Counted from the stretch's first letter, positions 1 to 5,745 are shown. The stretch: 6,333 nucleotides of DNA from an uncultured Bacteroidota bacterium (GCA_903912435.1 CAIWHI010000529.1:1-6333); one strand, 5' to 3'. Translations and numbers: made by a program. The notes: generated from the sequence alone by a model not told the origin.

Positions 1-419
1 GCCATATCGGCATCGAGCAGCAGATTGCAATCATTATCCTTAGAGGGCTTGTGGTGTTTGGTAGCTAAAATCCATTCGTAGCATTTGGATATTGTGTTGT
101 CTGGCACCCCAATTGATTTCATATGTTCGGTAGCCAATTGGACACTTTTCTCTTCATTGTCGCTACCTGGCACTTTGTAAATAATATCGTGGTAATACAT
201 CGCAAACAAAATAGAGTCCCAGTCTGCTATGAATCTTTTAGACTCCCGAATTCCCCAATAAACCTGCTCCAGGTGGGATAGATTATGGTAGTACCTATTG
301 GGCTGATTGTACGCCTCTTCTATCTCCTGCCATAGAGAAATTGCTCTTGTTTCATCTTTAGCATACCTGCCAACAAGGGATAAAAAGGTTTCTTTTAGTT
401 CCTCAAATACATAATTCAC
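1..419 (-). CDS. HD-superfamily metal-dependent phosphohydrolase, C-terminus cut by window edge
   Basis: The 139 complete codons visible resemble the predicted HD-superfamily hydrolases of the COG4339 type. The protein reads with a histidine pair in YYHNLSHLEQV (H45, H49), the HD doublet in FAMYYHDIIY (H77-D78), DNEEKS (87-92), TKHH (120-123) and DADMA at the edge (D136, D138). This order of His/Asp motifs is the metal-binding set of the family, so hydrolysis of a phosphate ester is likely; the substrate is unknown and no signal peptide is seen. The start is taken as GTG at 419-417: it is the first usable start after an in-frame TAG at 428-426, and the next in-frame ATG lies inside the HD motif. 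The spacing to the TerB-like gene suggests co-transcription and translational coupling. Function class is fairly sure; the start and the substrate are less so. Confidence 0.85.
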   Translation of the reverse strand, partial: MNYVFEELKETFLSLVGRYAKDETRAISLWQEIEEAYNQPNRYYHNLSHLEQVYWGIRESKRFIADWDSILFAMYYHDIIYKVPGSDNEEKSVQLATEHMKSIGVPDNTISKCYEWILATKHHKPSKDNDCNLLLDADM

Positions 420-425
420 CTGTTT

Positions 426-818
426 CTAGTTTTCGCGTTTTACGATTGGTAAAAAAGCTAGTTTTTCGGAAGTCCAGTGGTCGAATAAGAGGTTGAGATA
501 ATAATTTTCTTCCTTGGTAATTACTTTATCAGCCTTGGCTAATTGTATGGCAAAACGGATGAGGTTCATCAACTCCATCTCTGTGGCATCATCATAAAAA
601 TCGTCCATCATTTTCAGGAAGTGGCCTTCCCATTCGTCGGGTTTCAAATTGCTGATGATGTCCATCTGTTTATCCAGATTTACATGTATCGGGAATTCCT
701 GATTTAGGTAGCGACGGATGACTTTATCTTCCTCACCCGATATCCTGAAATCAACTGCAGATAATATCATCAGCAAATGATATCCTGCAACAGTTTTATT
801 GAGTCGGTTATTTGGCAT
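426..818 (-). CDS. TerB-like helical domain protein
   Basis: This 130-residue soluble protein has the internal two-fold pattern of TerB-like (tellurite resistance TerB fold) domains. The first half contains SAVDFRISGEEDKVIRRYL (D23, I26, E29, E30) and the second contains AKADKVITKEENYYLNLLF (D97, I100, E103, E104), so an Asp-x-x-Ile-x-x-Glu-Glu pattern is repeated 74 residues apart. In known TerB-like domains such acidic positions can bind metal. The family is widespread as stand-alone or appended modules, and a role in tellurite resistance should not be inferred: no other ter gene is present. The ATG at 818 lies 26 bases after the ald stop, with no obvious promoter between, so it is probably co-transcribed with ald. 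The HD hydrolase follows after its TAG in the same reading frame. The cellular role is unknown. Confidence 0.8.
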   Translation of the reverse strand: MPNNRLNKTVAGYHLLMILSAVDFRISGEEDKVIRRYLNQEFPIHVNLDKQMDIISNLKPDEWEGHFLKMMDDFYDDATEMELMNLIRFAIQLAKADKVITKEENYYLNLLFDHWTSEKLAFLPIVKREN

Positions 819-844
819 AGTTTGATATACGATAGGTTATTAAA

Positions 845-2056
845 TCAGGTTTGCGATGCAAGCAATAAGTCTAGGTCGGTATACTTAAAATTAAATCTTT
901 TAGCAATAGGGGCATTGGTCACACATCCCTTATACATATATACCCCGCGTCTGATACCACTTTTTGCCACAATCAACTCTTCTACCCCACCCAGGTCGGC
1001 ACATTGCTGCAAAATGGGCATCAAAATATTACTTATTGCCCTAGATGCCGTGCGGGAAACCGCAGAAGCTATATTAGGCACACAATAATGTATTACATCA
1101 TATTTCTTAAACACTGGTTTTTCGTGGGAGGTGAGTCTTGACGTTTCAAAACAACCGCCACGGTCTATACTCACATCAATTATCACAGATCCCGATTTCA
1201 TATTACTCACCATCTGCTCTGTTACTACCATTGGGGTAATACCATTAATTGGCTTAACCGCACCAATAGCCACATCGGCATTTCTCAATTCCTCAGCAAG
1301 TGTTACAGGTTCCATTACCGATGTGAAGCAACGCCTGCCAATATTGTTTTGCAATCGCATCAACCGGTAAACAGAATTGTCAAAAATCTTCACCTCAGCC
1401 CCAAGTCCGAAAGCGGCCCTGGCGGCAAACTCACCAACCAAACCAGCTCCAATAATCAATACCCTTGCTGGAGGCACACCTGATATACCGCCCAATAAAA
1501 CGCCCTTACCATGCTCTGTATTGCCCAGGTAGCGCGCGGCAGTAATAATTGCATAGTTGCCTGCTATCTCGCTCATAGAGCGCACTATAGGGTAGGTACC
1601 TGCATCGTCTTTTATGGATTCAAATGCTATGGCTATTATCTTCTTGGCCATCAACTGCTCCATTACACCAATCTTGAGCATCGGCATATGGATGGGAGAT
1701 ATTACTACCTGGTTAGGTTGCAATAGTATTGCCTCCTCCTCGCTTATGGGTGCCGATTTAATAATGGTTGTTGCCTTGTAGAGCTCATGCTTATCATAAA
1801 CTATCCTTGCACCAGCCTCGCTATAGTCATTATCGAAATAAAACGATCCGTCGCCGGCAGTATGCTCTACAGCCACATCGTGACCATCATTTACCAGAAC
1901 AGAAACAGCCTCGGGAGTGAGGGCCACACGGTTTTCCTGAAATGAATTTTCCTTAGGGATACCTATGAACAATTGCTTTTTTTTAGGGGCAATCTGCAAG
2001 GTTTCCTCTAAAGGAATGTAAGAAAAAGACGGAGAAACATACGGTTTTTTACTCAT
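845..2056 (-). CDS. ald: alanine dehydrogenase
   Basis: The 403-residue protein belongs to the alanine dehydrogenase / pyridine nucleotide transhydrogenase family, which interconverts L-alanine and pyruvate plus ammonia using NAD(H) in the cytoplasm. Seen in order: the N-terminal IGIPKE...ENRVALTP block (31-48) with substrate-binding Arg43; Lys100 and His123 (SPIHMPM) at the places of the active-site Lys and His; GVPPARVLIIGAGLVG (193-208) as the dinucleotide-binding loop; IDVSIDRGGCFETSR (293-307) with Asp298 matching the active-site Asp; and HYCVPNIASAVSRTAS (323-338), all strongly family-specific. It carries about 28 residues ahead of the usual start of the domain; similar N-terminal arms occur in Bacteroidota homologues. 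The ATG at 2056 gives this full form and follows an AT-rich stretch typical of promoters. It probably leads an operon with the TerB-like and HD genes. Confidence 0.95.
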   Translation of the reverse strand: MSKKPYVSPSFSYIPLEETLQIAPKKKQLFIGIPKENSFQENRVALTPEAVSVLVNDGHDVAVEHTAGDGSFYFDNDYSEAGARIVYDKHELYKATTIIKSAPISEEEAILLQPNQVVISPIHMPMLKIGVMEQLMAKKIIAIAFESIKDDAGTYPIVRSMSEIAGNYAIITAARYLGNTEHGKGVLLGGISGVPPARVLIIGAGLVGEFAARAAFGLGAEVKIFDNSVYRLMRLQNNIGRRCFTSVMEPVTLAEELRNADVAIGAVKPINGITPMVVTEQMVSNMKSGSVIIDVSIDRGGCFETSRLTSHEKPVFKKYDVIHYCVPNIASAVSRTASRAISNILMPILQQCADLGGVEELIVAKSGIRRGVYMYKGCVTNAPIAKRFNFKYTDLDLLLASQT

Positions 2057-2080
2057 ACAGCCACGAATTCTATATCAACG

Positions 2081-2112
2081 ACAATATAGGATATTACTTT
2101 TTACTAAAGAAA
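2081..2112 (-). promoter_or_regulatory. weak candidate promoter of ald
   Basis: Read on the minus strand, TATATTGT (2088-2081) resembles the Bacteroidota -7 box TAnnTTTG imperfectly, and TTTC lies 20 bases upstream (2112-2109) where TTTG is expected. Transcription would begin some 20 bases before the ald start codon. The AT-rich context makes chance matches common, so this is only a candidate. Confidence 0.25.
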
Positions 2113-2132
2113 TTTTTTGGTGAAAACCTGTG

Positions 2133-2172
2133 AATCTTATAAGTTCTTTAGTCTAAAAAAAACTTATAATTC
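2133..2172. repeat. imperfect inverted repeat in the divergent intergenic region
   Basis: The arms TTATAAGTT (2137-2145) and AACTTATAA (2161-2169) are perfect 9-base complements. The pairing continues outward (GAAT against ATTC, if two bases at 2136-2137 bulge out) and inward (TTTA 2147-2150 against TAAA 2154-2157 around a three-base loop). The left and right halves also form a near-exact direct repeat: CTTATAAGTTCTTTA at 2136-2150 and CTTATAATTCTTTA at 2163-2176. It lies between the ald start and the upstream side of the lipoprotein promoter, so it could be an operator. No T-run follows on either side, which argues against a terminator. The high AT content raises the chance of coincidence. 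Confidence 0.5.
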
Positions 2173-2250
2173 TTTAACCATAACCCAGCGACTCCATGTA
2201 GTATCTCTTATTTACCAACTAAAACTTCCCGGCATTTCAAAATTTCCTGC

Positions 2251-2281
2251 TTTGTTATTTGTGAAAAACAATTGACATTTG
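2251..2281 (+). promoter_or_regulatory. candidate Bacteroidota promoter of the small lipoprotein gene
   Basis: TTTG (2251-2254) is followed after exactly 19 bases by GACATTTG (2274-2281). This matches the Bacteroidota consensus TTTG - about 19 bases - TAnnTTTG with one mismatch. The predicted transcription start, near 2288, would leave a leader of roughly 40 bases before the ATG at 2327. That the site sits just ahead of the only plus-strand gene supports both. Confidence 0.5.
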
Positions 2282-2326
2282 GAACGAAAAGAAAACAATG
2301 GGAAATTTTCGTTAAAAATATACACT

Positions 2327-2548
2327 ATGAAACAAGCTATTTTACTATCTATACTTGCACTTATCGTTATAACTCCAAATACCTCTTGTACAAGATATTC
2401 ATCATGCATTTGCTATAAATCAGGCGTAGTAGACACTCATTTGTATTTCACCAATGTATCACTTTCTGATACACGTGATAAATGCAATGCCTACAAAAAC
2501 CAGGCGCAGATGGACTCCTGCAGTGCATATATGGAACAAAGAAAATAA
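2327..2548 (+). CDS. small cysteine-rich putative lipoprotein
   Basis: I do not recognise the family. With the ATG at 2327 the product has 73 residues: a hydrophobic signal segment (MKQAILLSILALIVITP, 1-17) ending in NTSC, so Cys21 is a plausible lipidation site, although Asn at -3 is not a classical lipobox. The mature part carries four more cysteines, C27, C29, C53 and C65, in the settings CICYKSG, DKCNAY and DSCSAY; an even number in an exported domain suggests two disulfides. An upstream in-frame ATG at 2279 would add a charged 16-residue leader, overlap the promoter-like site and bury the signal peptide, so it is rejected. The gene is divergent from ald, has its own promoter candidate and converges on the YD-repeat gene. 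Its reality rests on the signal peptide, the cysteine pattern and the promoter. Confidence 0.7.
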   Translation: MKQAILLSILALIVITPNTSCTRYSSCICYKSGVVDTHLYFTNVSLSDTRDKCNAYKNQAQMDSCSAYMEQRK

Positions 2549-2553
2549 ACAGG

Positions 2554-2570
2554 ACTTATTCGTAATAAGT
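2554..2570. terminator. short stem-loop between convergent genes, possible weak terminator
   Basis: ACTTATT (2554-2560) and AATAAGT (2564-2570) form a perfect 7-base stem with a CGT loop. It covers the stop codon of the minus-strand gene and lies 6 bases after the stop of the plus-strand gene. On the minus strand it is followed by a loosely T-rich stretch; on the plus strand there is no T-run. The stem has only two G-C pairs, so terminator activity is uncertain. Confidence 0.3.
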
Positions 2571-3569
2571 ATACCTGGTCTCAACATATTCATCTGGCAC
2601 ACGCTTGCCACCTACTAATTTATAGGATGTGTAGTTGATTATATTGCCTGCATTATCGTACTCAAACGACCTGAAAACATTATTGCCAGTTTCATCTATG
2701 CTGCCATTTTCTTTGTAATAGAGCATCTGCACTACATTCTCTTTGGCATCATAGGTATAAACGGTTTTGGTTTTAAAACTACCATCTGCATTGTAGTCGG
2801 TCATTTCGGTGCACCTACCTTCCCCATCATTTTTCCTGGTCCATTTATATGGTTTTTCACTTTCAGGTTTGTAGGTGGCACCAGCTATTTTAAAGCCGTT
2901 CTTATCATATTCGCAGGTAAGTTTTATTATCAATTTACCTTTGCCGTCTTTCATTTCATACTCAATCTGGTTGCCACGGTCATCGTATTTATAAGTAGTA
3001 ACCCGTTTCAGGTCACCTTTTGCTTCATATAGGCGTTCTTCGGTTTCGTTACCGGCGGCATCATATTTATAGGTAATCCGGTTATTTTTTGTGGTGTCTT
3101 TGTCTACTTCTCTCTGCTCGGTTTTTAGCCCCTTTTTATCGTATTTAAAAGTGGTTTTATTATCCGCCTTCATAAATCCACTTATAGTAATAACCCACTC
3201 CTGCAACCTGCTATCGGCATAGGTATATTTGCAATGCAAATCATAGCTGGCATCGGGTGTATAGATGTTTTGGTCTATGAGGTGGCCTTGTATATCATAA
3301 ACATTGTAGCCAGTATCTAATAGCTTTATATTAGGCCTTCCATCCTTTTCGCTTATGTTAAACTCCTTGTAGGTTACGGTTTTCACCTTGCCTTTCAGGT
3401 AGTTTTCTTCTGCGGTGAGGGGTATCTGGTTGACGTTTTCGAGGTCGAATATTTTCTTGGTTTTCAATAGTTTTTCAGAAGGGGCACAGCCATATTGCGC
3501 TGCTGCGTTAGTGAGGCTAAAAGCGCATATCATTAATAGCCAAAACGATTTACTCATTACTAGTTTCAT
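2556..3569 (-). CDS. secreted YD-repeat (RHS-like) protein
   Basis: The 337-residue product has a signal peptide: basic and short n-region (MKLVMSK), hydrophobic core (FWLLMICAFSL) and an AAA|Q cleavage site near residue 24. After a linker with YLKGKVKTVTY (57-67), the protein is made of tandem YD-type units starting near residue 88: seven of 26 residues (88-269), then longer ones of about 32 and 31, and a closing YTYYE. Clear units begin TYKYDAAGNETEERLYE (166) and TYKYDDRGNQIEYE (192). YD repeats form extended beta-sheet structures in RHS/teneurin proteins; there is no toxin or RHS-core domain here, so this is a small periplasmic or surface protein of unknown role. The frame is open to an ATG at 3659, but those 30 residues translate an AT-rich leader and would bury the signal peptide; ATG at 3569 is preferred, with 3557 as an alternative. 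Confidence 0.85.
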   Translation of the reverse strand: MKLVMSKSFWLLMICAFSLTNAAAQYGCAPSEKLLKTKKIFDLENVNQIPLTAEENYLKGKVKTVTYKEFNISEKDGRPNIKLLDTGYNVYDIQGHLIDQNIYTPDASYDLHCKYTYADSRLQEWVITISGFMKADNKTTFKYDKKGLKTEQREVDKDTTKNNRITYKYDAAGNETEERLYEAKGDLKRVTTYKYDDRGNQIEYEMKDGKGKLIIKLTCEYDKNGFKIAGATYKPESEKPYKWTRKNDGEGRCTEMTDYNADGSFKTKTVYTYDAKENVVQMLYYKENGSIDETGNNVFRSFEYDNAGNIINYTSYKLVGGKRVPDEYVETRYTYYE

Positions 3570-3685
3570 TTTATGAATTCTGGTTCGGGCGATAAAATTA
3601 TATTTTTTTTGAAAGATTAGGGATATAAAATAAAGGGGTTTTGCAATTGTCTTTTCCACCTAGCATGCCTACCTTGCCAATTCCA

Positions 3686-3719
3686 ATTGGTCTAACCGCG
3701 GAAAGCGGTGCTGACCAAT
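3686..3719. repeat. palindromic REP-like element 1
   Basis: Two nested perfect stems: outer ATTGGTC (3686-3692) with GACCAAT (3713-3719), and inner ACCGC (3695-3699) with GCGGT (3705-3709) around a GGAAA loop. A small 2x3 internal loop separates them. The G+C-rich inner stem contrasts with the surrounding DNA. This two-part architecture recurs in element 4. Confidence 0.7.
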
Positions 3720-3794
3720 GTGAATTCTATTTTTACGTTTGATTTGCTATGGGGCTTGGGGAAGACGAAGACCATAGGAGAAGGGGTTTTATTT

Positions 3795-3822
3795 GATGTT
3801 CCGGATGTCCCTACGGAACATC
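3795..3822. repeat. palindromic REP-like element 2
   Basis: GATGTTCCG (3795-3803) and CGGAACATC (3814-3822) are perfect 9-base complements around a 10-base spacer. The spacer begins with GATGTCCC (3804-3811), a near copy of the left arm, which can itself pair with GGAACATC with one mismatch around a three-base loop. Two left arms thus compete for one right arm. Confidence 0.7.
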
Positions 3823-3862
3823 GTGGAACAACGCGTGACCTCTAGTTTTTGCTAAATGGCGG

Positions 3863-3895
3863 AATAATGTCACTCCTTCGGAGATTTTCAACATT
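3863..3895. repeat. palindromic REP-like element 3
   Basis: CTCC TTC GGAG (3873-3883) forms a compact stem-loop flanked by AATGT (3866-3870) and ACATT (3891-3895) as an outer stem. The element begins with AATAATGTCA, which recurs exactly 49 bases later at the start of element 4. Confidence 0.65.
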
Positions 3896-3911
3896 CATCC
3901 TAATTTTCTAC

Positions 3912-3942
3912 AATAATGTCAACCCTTCGGGTTTTACATTAT
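3912..3942. repeat. palindromic REP-like element 4
   Basis: Outer stem ATAATGT (3913-3919) with ACATTAT (3936-3942), inner stem AACCC (3921-3925) with GGGTT (3929-3933), loop TTC. All stems are perfect, with a 1x2 internal loop between. It shares AATAATGTCA, CCTTCGG and the ACATT...ATCC end with element 3, so the two look like diverged copies of one repeat. Confidence 0.7.
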
Positions 3943-4008
3943 CCGCAATCAAAATCCAATTTGCCTATTGGAATAAACCCGAAATACACATCATTGCACT
4001 GGGCGTAC

Positions 4009-4449
4009 CTACAATTCCAGATTTGCGTATTTCTCTAATGGATTTTCTGACTTGAGGTTAATTTTTATGCCATTTGCTTTAAGTTGTTTGAGCAAATACC
4101 GGGTTTCGGGGTGGGTATCAACTTCTATTTTTAGCTTTTTGTAGCCGTGGGTATATTCTTTGAAAGTAAATTCCAAATAAGGTGTGTCCTCTATTCCATA
4201 TATCATGAAGGTGATATTATCTACCACTGAGTAATCGAAAATAAATTCCTTATTATGGATAGACCACCTGAATGGATAGTACAATCTTAAGTGCTCCCTA
4301 TTTATATAGGTTACCCGATAAAAATGAAAGATGAAATAAACACCAATTAAAAACACAAGCAGACGCAATAGTACACCCCACCAATTGTAGTAATTAGCCG
4401 TATCAAGCCCAAAGGCAGTTGCACCTAATGCCACCAGGTAAGTAAACAT
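4009..4449 (-). CDS. small membrane protein with possible PH-like domain, unknown function
   Basis: I do not recognise the family by name. From the ATG at 4449 the product has 146 residues: a short hydrophobic segment (1-15), a clear transmembrane helix (about 25-44, WGVLLRLLVFLIGVYFIFHF), and a cytoplasmic part of alternating beta-like strands (YINREHLRLYYPFR, YSVVDNITFMIY, YLEFTFKE, KKLKIEVD) ending in a likely helix (HPETRYLLKQLKANG). This layout resembles small bacterial PH-like membrane proteins; that is inference. The gene follows lepB by 56 bases in the same direction and may be co-transcribed. The frame is open for 36 codons upstream of the ATG, back to a TAA at 4560-4558, and that stretch would lengthen the first helix, yet it holds no ATG, GTG or TTG. 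The true start is therefore in some doubt. Confidence 0.75.
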   Translation of the reverse strand: MFTYLVALGATAFGLDTANYYNWWGVLLRLLVFLIGVYFIFHFYRVTYINREHLRLYYPFRWSIHNKEFIFDYSVVDNITFMIYGIEDTPYLEFTFKEYTHGYKKLKIEVDTHPETRYLLKQLKANGIKINLKSENPLEKYANLEL

Positions 4450-4505
4450 AGTGAGTACACTAGTGCGAAATTCAAGCTCAATATCCTTGGCTATATTTAG
4501 GTTGC

Positions 4506-5717
4506 TTATTGTTCCAGGGTATGAATGCCACGCAACAATCGCTTCCAGCGCATGTCTTTAATCATGCCTTCGGGGCCATAACTCAACCATACGAACCAGG
4601 CCTTACCTACCACATGGTCTATTGGCACAAAACCCCAGTAGCGGGAGTCGAGCGATTCGTGCCTGTTATCCCCCATCATCCAGTAGTAGTCCATCTTGAA
4701 GGTGTAGCTGGTAGCTTCCTTACCATTGATGATGAATTTACCATCTTTTTCTACAAGGGTATTGCCTTCGTAATTACCTATTACCCGGCGATAAAGGGCG
4801 ATATTTTGTGGTGTAAGATTAACTGTGACACCTTCTTTTGGAATCGTCATCGGGCCATAATTATCGCGGTTCCATTTGAAATTTACCGTATCTAATGGAT
4901 ACACCCAATTACCCGGATGATTAGGCACCTGGCCGAGGGTATCGCCTTCATAAAGATTGGCAGCCACTACATTTGTAGCCTTTTTAATCACATCAACCTG
5001 ACAGTTTTCCAGGTTATAAACGTAGGTAGTCTGGTTCAGGCGCTGTATTAGTTGTATATTATCATCAACCATAGGTGGCATACCATTGGTTTGTACTATA
5101 TAATATTGCTTTGCGTGAGGGAATAGTACATTAGGTGCCCCATTGATATAAACCCTGGCATGCTTTACTTCAAGCACGTCACCCGGCATACCTACACACC
5201 TTTTAATCAGGTTTTCCTTTTTATCAACCGGATGCGTAACTACATGAAACTGGCTATTGATGGTAGACCAACCTTCTACCCTGCAGGTTTGGTAATAATC
5301 TTTTTCAGGATTCTCGGCAATTGCGCTATCTCCGTCCGGGCCATTGAATACCACTACATCATTGCGCTCGATATGTCCAAAACCCGGCAGGCGGTGGTAA
5401 CCCCATTTCACGGCATCGGAATAAGATTTGCCACCAAATATGGGCATGCTGTTGTGCACCAAAGGAACTGCCAATGGGGTCATAGGTACACGGGGACCAT
5501 AAGCGAGCTTACTTACAAACAGGTAATCGTGAATGAGCATCGTACCCTCCATAGATGCGGATGGGATGGTATATGCCTCGAAAAAGAAAGTACGAATGAG
5601 GGTTGCGGCCACAATGGCAAACAATGCAGCATCGAACCACTCCCTGAATACCGACTTTTTCGGTTTCGCTTTTTTATTGTCTGTTGCTGCTGTATCCTTT
5701 TTTGTAAATAACGCCAT
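4506..5717 (-). CDS. lepB: signal peptidase I
   Basis: This 403-residue enzyme removes signal peptides from exported proteins at the outer face of the cytoplasmic membrane. After a basic cytoplasmic tail there is one transmembrane helix (about 28-46, ending RTFFFEAYTIP), then the conserved boxes: IPSASMEGTM with the nucleophile Ser55, LIKRCVGMPGDVLEV with the general base Lys172, and MMGDNRHESLDSRYWGFVP (347-365). The C-terminal WFVWLSYGPEG...RWKRLLRGIH is also usual for the family. It is longer than the E. coli enzyme (324 residues): the extra length lies before Lys172 and, mainly, between boxes at about 186-340, as is common in Bacteroidota. The ATG at 5717 gives the full tail and sits close to a -7-like box. 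The upstream MBL gene is 130 bases away, so lepB probably has its own promoter. Confidence 0.96.
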   Translation of the reverse strand: MALFTKKDTAATDNKKAKPKKSVFREWFDAALFAIVAATLIRTFFFEAYTIPSASMEGTMLIHDYLFVSKLAYGPRVPMTPLAVPLVHNSMPIFGGKSYSDAVKWGYHRLPGFGHIERNDVVVFNGPDGDSAIAENPEKDYYQTCRVEGWSTINSQFHVVTHPVDKKENLIKRCVGMPGDVLEVKHARVYINGAPNVLFPHAKQYYIVQTNGMPPMVDDNIQLIQRLNQTTYVYNLENCQVDVIKKATNVVAANLYEGDTLGQVPNHPGNWVYPLDTVNFKWNRDNYGPMTIPKEGVTVNLTPQNIALYRRVIGNYEGNTLVEKDGKFIINGKEATSYTFKMDYYWMMGDNRHESLDSRYWGFVPIDHVVGKAWFVWLSYGPEGMIKDMRWKRLLRGIHTLEQ

Positions 5718-5737
5718 TACTGAAATAAATTAATGGC

Positions 5738-5745
5738 CAAAAGTA
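5738..5745 (-). promoter_or_regulatory. candidate -7 promoter element of lepB
   Basis: On the minus strand TACTTTTG matches the Bacteroidota -7 box TAnnTTTG exactly, 20 bases before the lepB ATG, which would give a very short leader. No TTTG is found at the expected distance upstream (the nearest, TTGG, is only 13 bases away), so the site is incomplete. Confidence 0.4.

Larger units (their letters stand above)
3570..4008. other. 439-base intergenic region with a cluster of palindromes
   Basis: No gene is supported here on either strand. The stretch separates two minus-strand genes. Its AT-rich left end (3570-3660) probably holds the promoter and leader of the YD-repeat gene, though I see no good consensus. 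From about 3677 the composition becomes richer in G and C and four stem-loop elements follow, listed separately. A weaker TCCAAT/ATTGGA stem (3955-3960 and 3967-3972), followed on the minus strand by four T residues, lies 37 bases after the small membrane protein gene and could end its transcript. Confidence 0.7.

Noticed and set aside
426..818. Tellurite resistance function for the TerB-like protein
   Set aside because: The fold pattern fits, but no terC, terD or other ter genes are nearby, and TerB-like domains occur in many unrelated settings.
777..1726. Plus-strand open frames opposite ald and the TerB-like gene (777-1088, 1131-1370, 1511-1726)
   Set aside because: They lie antisense to a gene with unmistakable alanine dehydrogenase motifs and show no domain, signal peptide or promoter of their own.
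2212..2409. Minus-strand 65-residue open frame overlapping the lipoprotein gene
   Set aside because: It covers the plus-strand promoter candidate and signal-peptide region and shows no recognisable protein feature; the plus-strand reading has a coherent signal peptide and cysteine pattern.
3570..3659. N-terminal extension of the YD-repeat protein to an ATG at 3659
   Set aside because: It would place about 30 residues encoded by AT-rich leader DNA ahead of a clean signal peptide beginning at 3569.
3686..3942. CRISPR array interpretation of the repeated palindromes
   Set aside because: The units differ in sequence and length, spacing is irregular, and no cas gene is present.
3849..4055. Plus-strand 68-residue open frame across palindromes 3 and 4
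   Set aside because: It runs through both stem-loops and overlaps the 3' end of the minus-strand membrane protein gene; no promoter or protein feature supports it.
4509..5733. Plus-strand open frames opposite lepB (4509-4895, 5160-5711, 5533-5733)
   Set aside because: All are antisense to a signal peptidase gene with complete catalytic boxes, and their length is explained by the codon composition of that gene.
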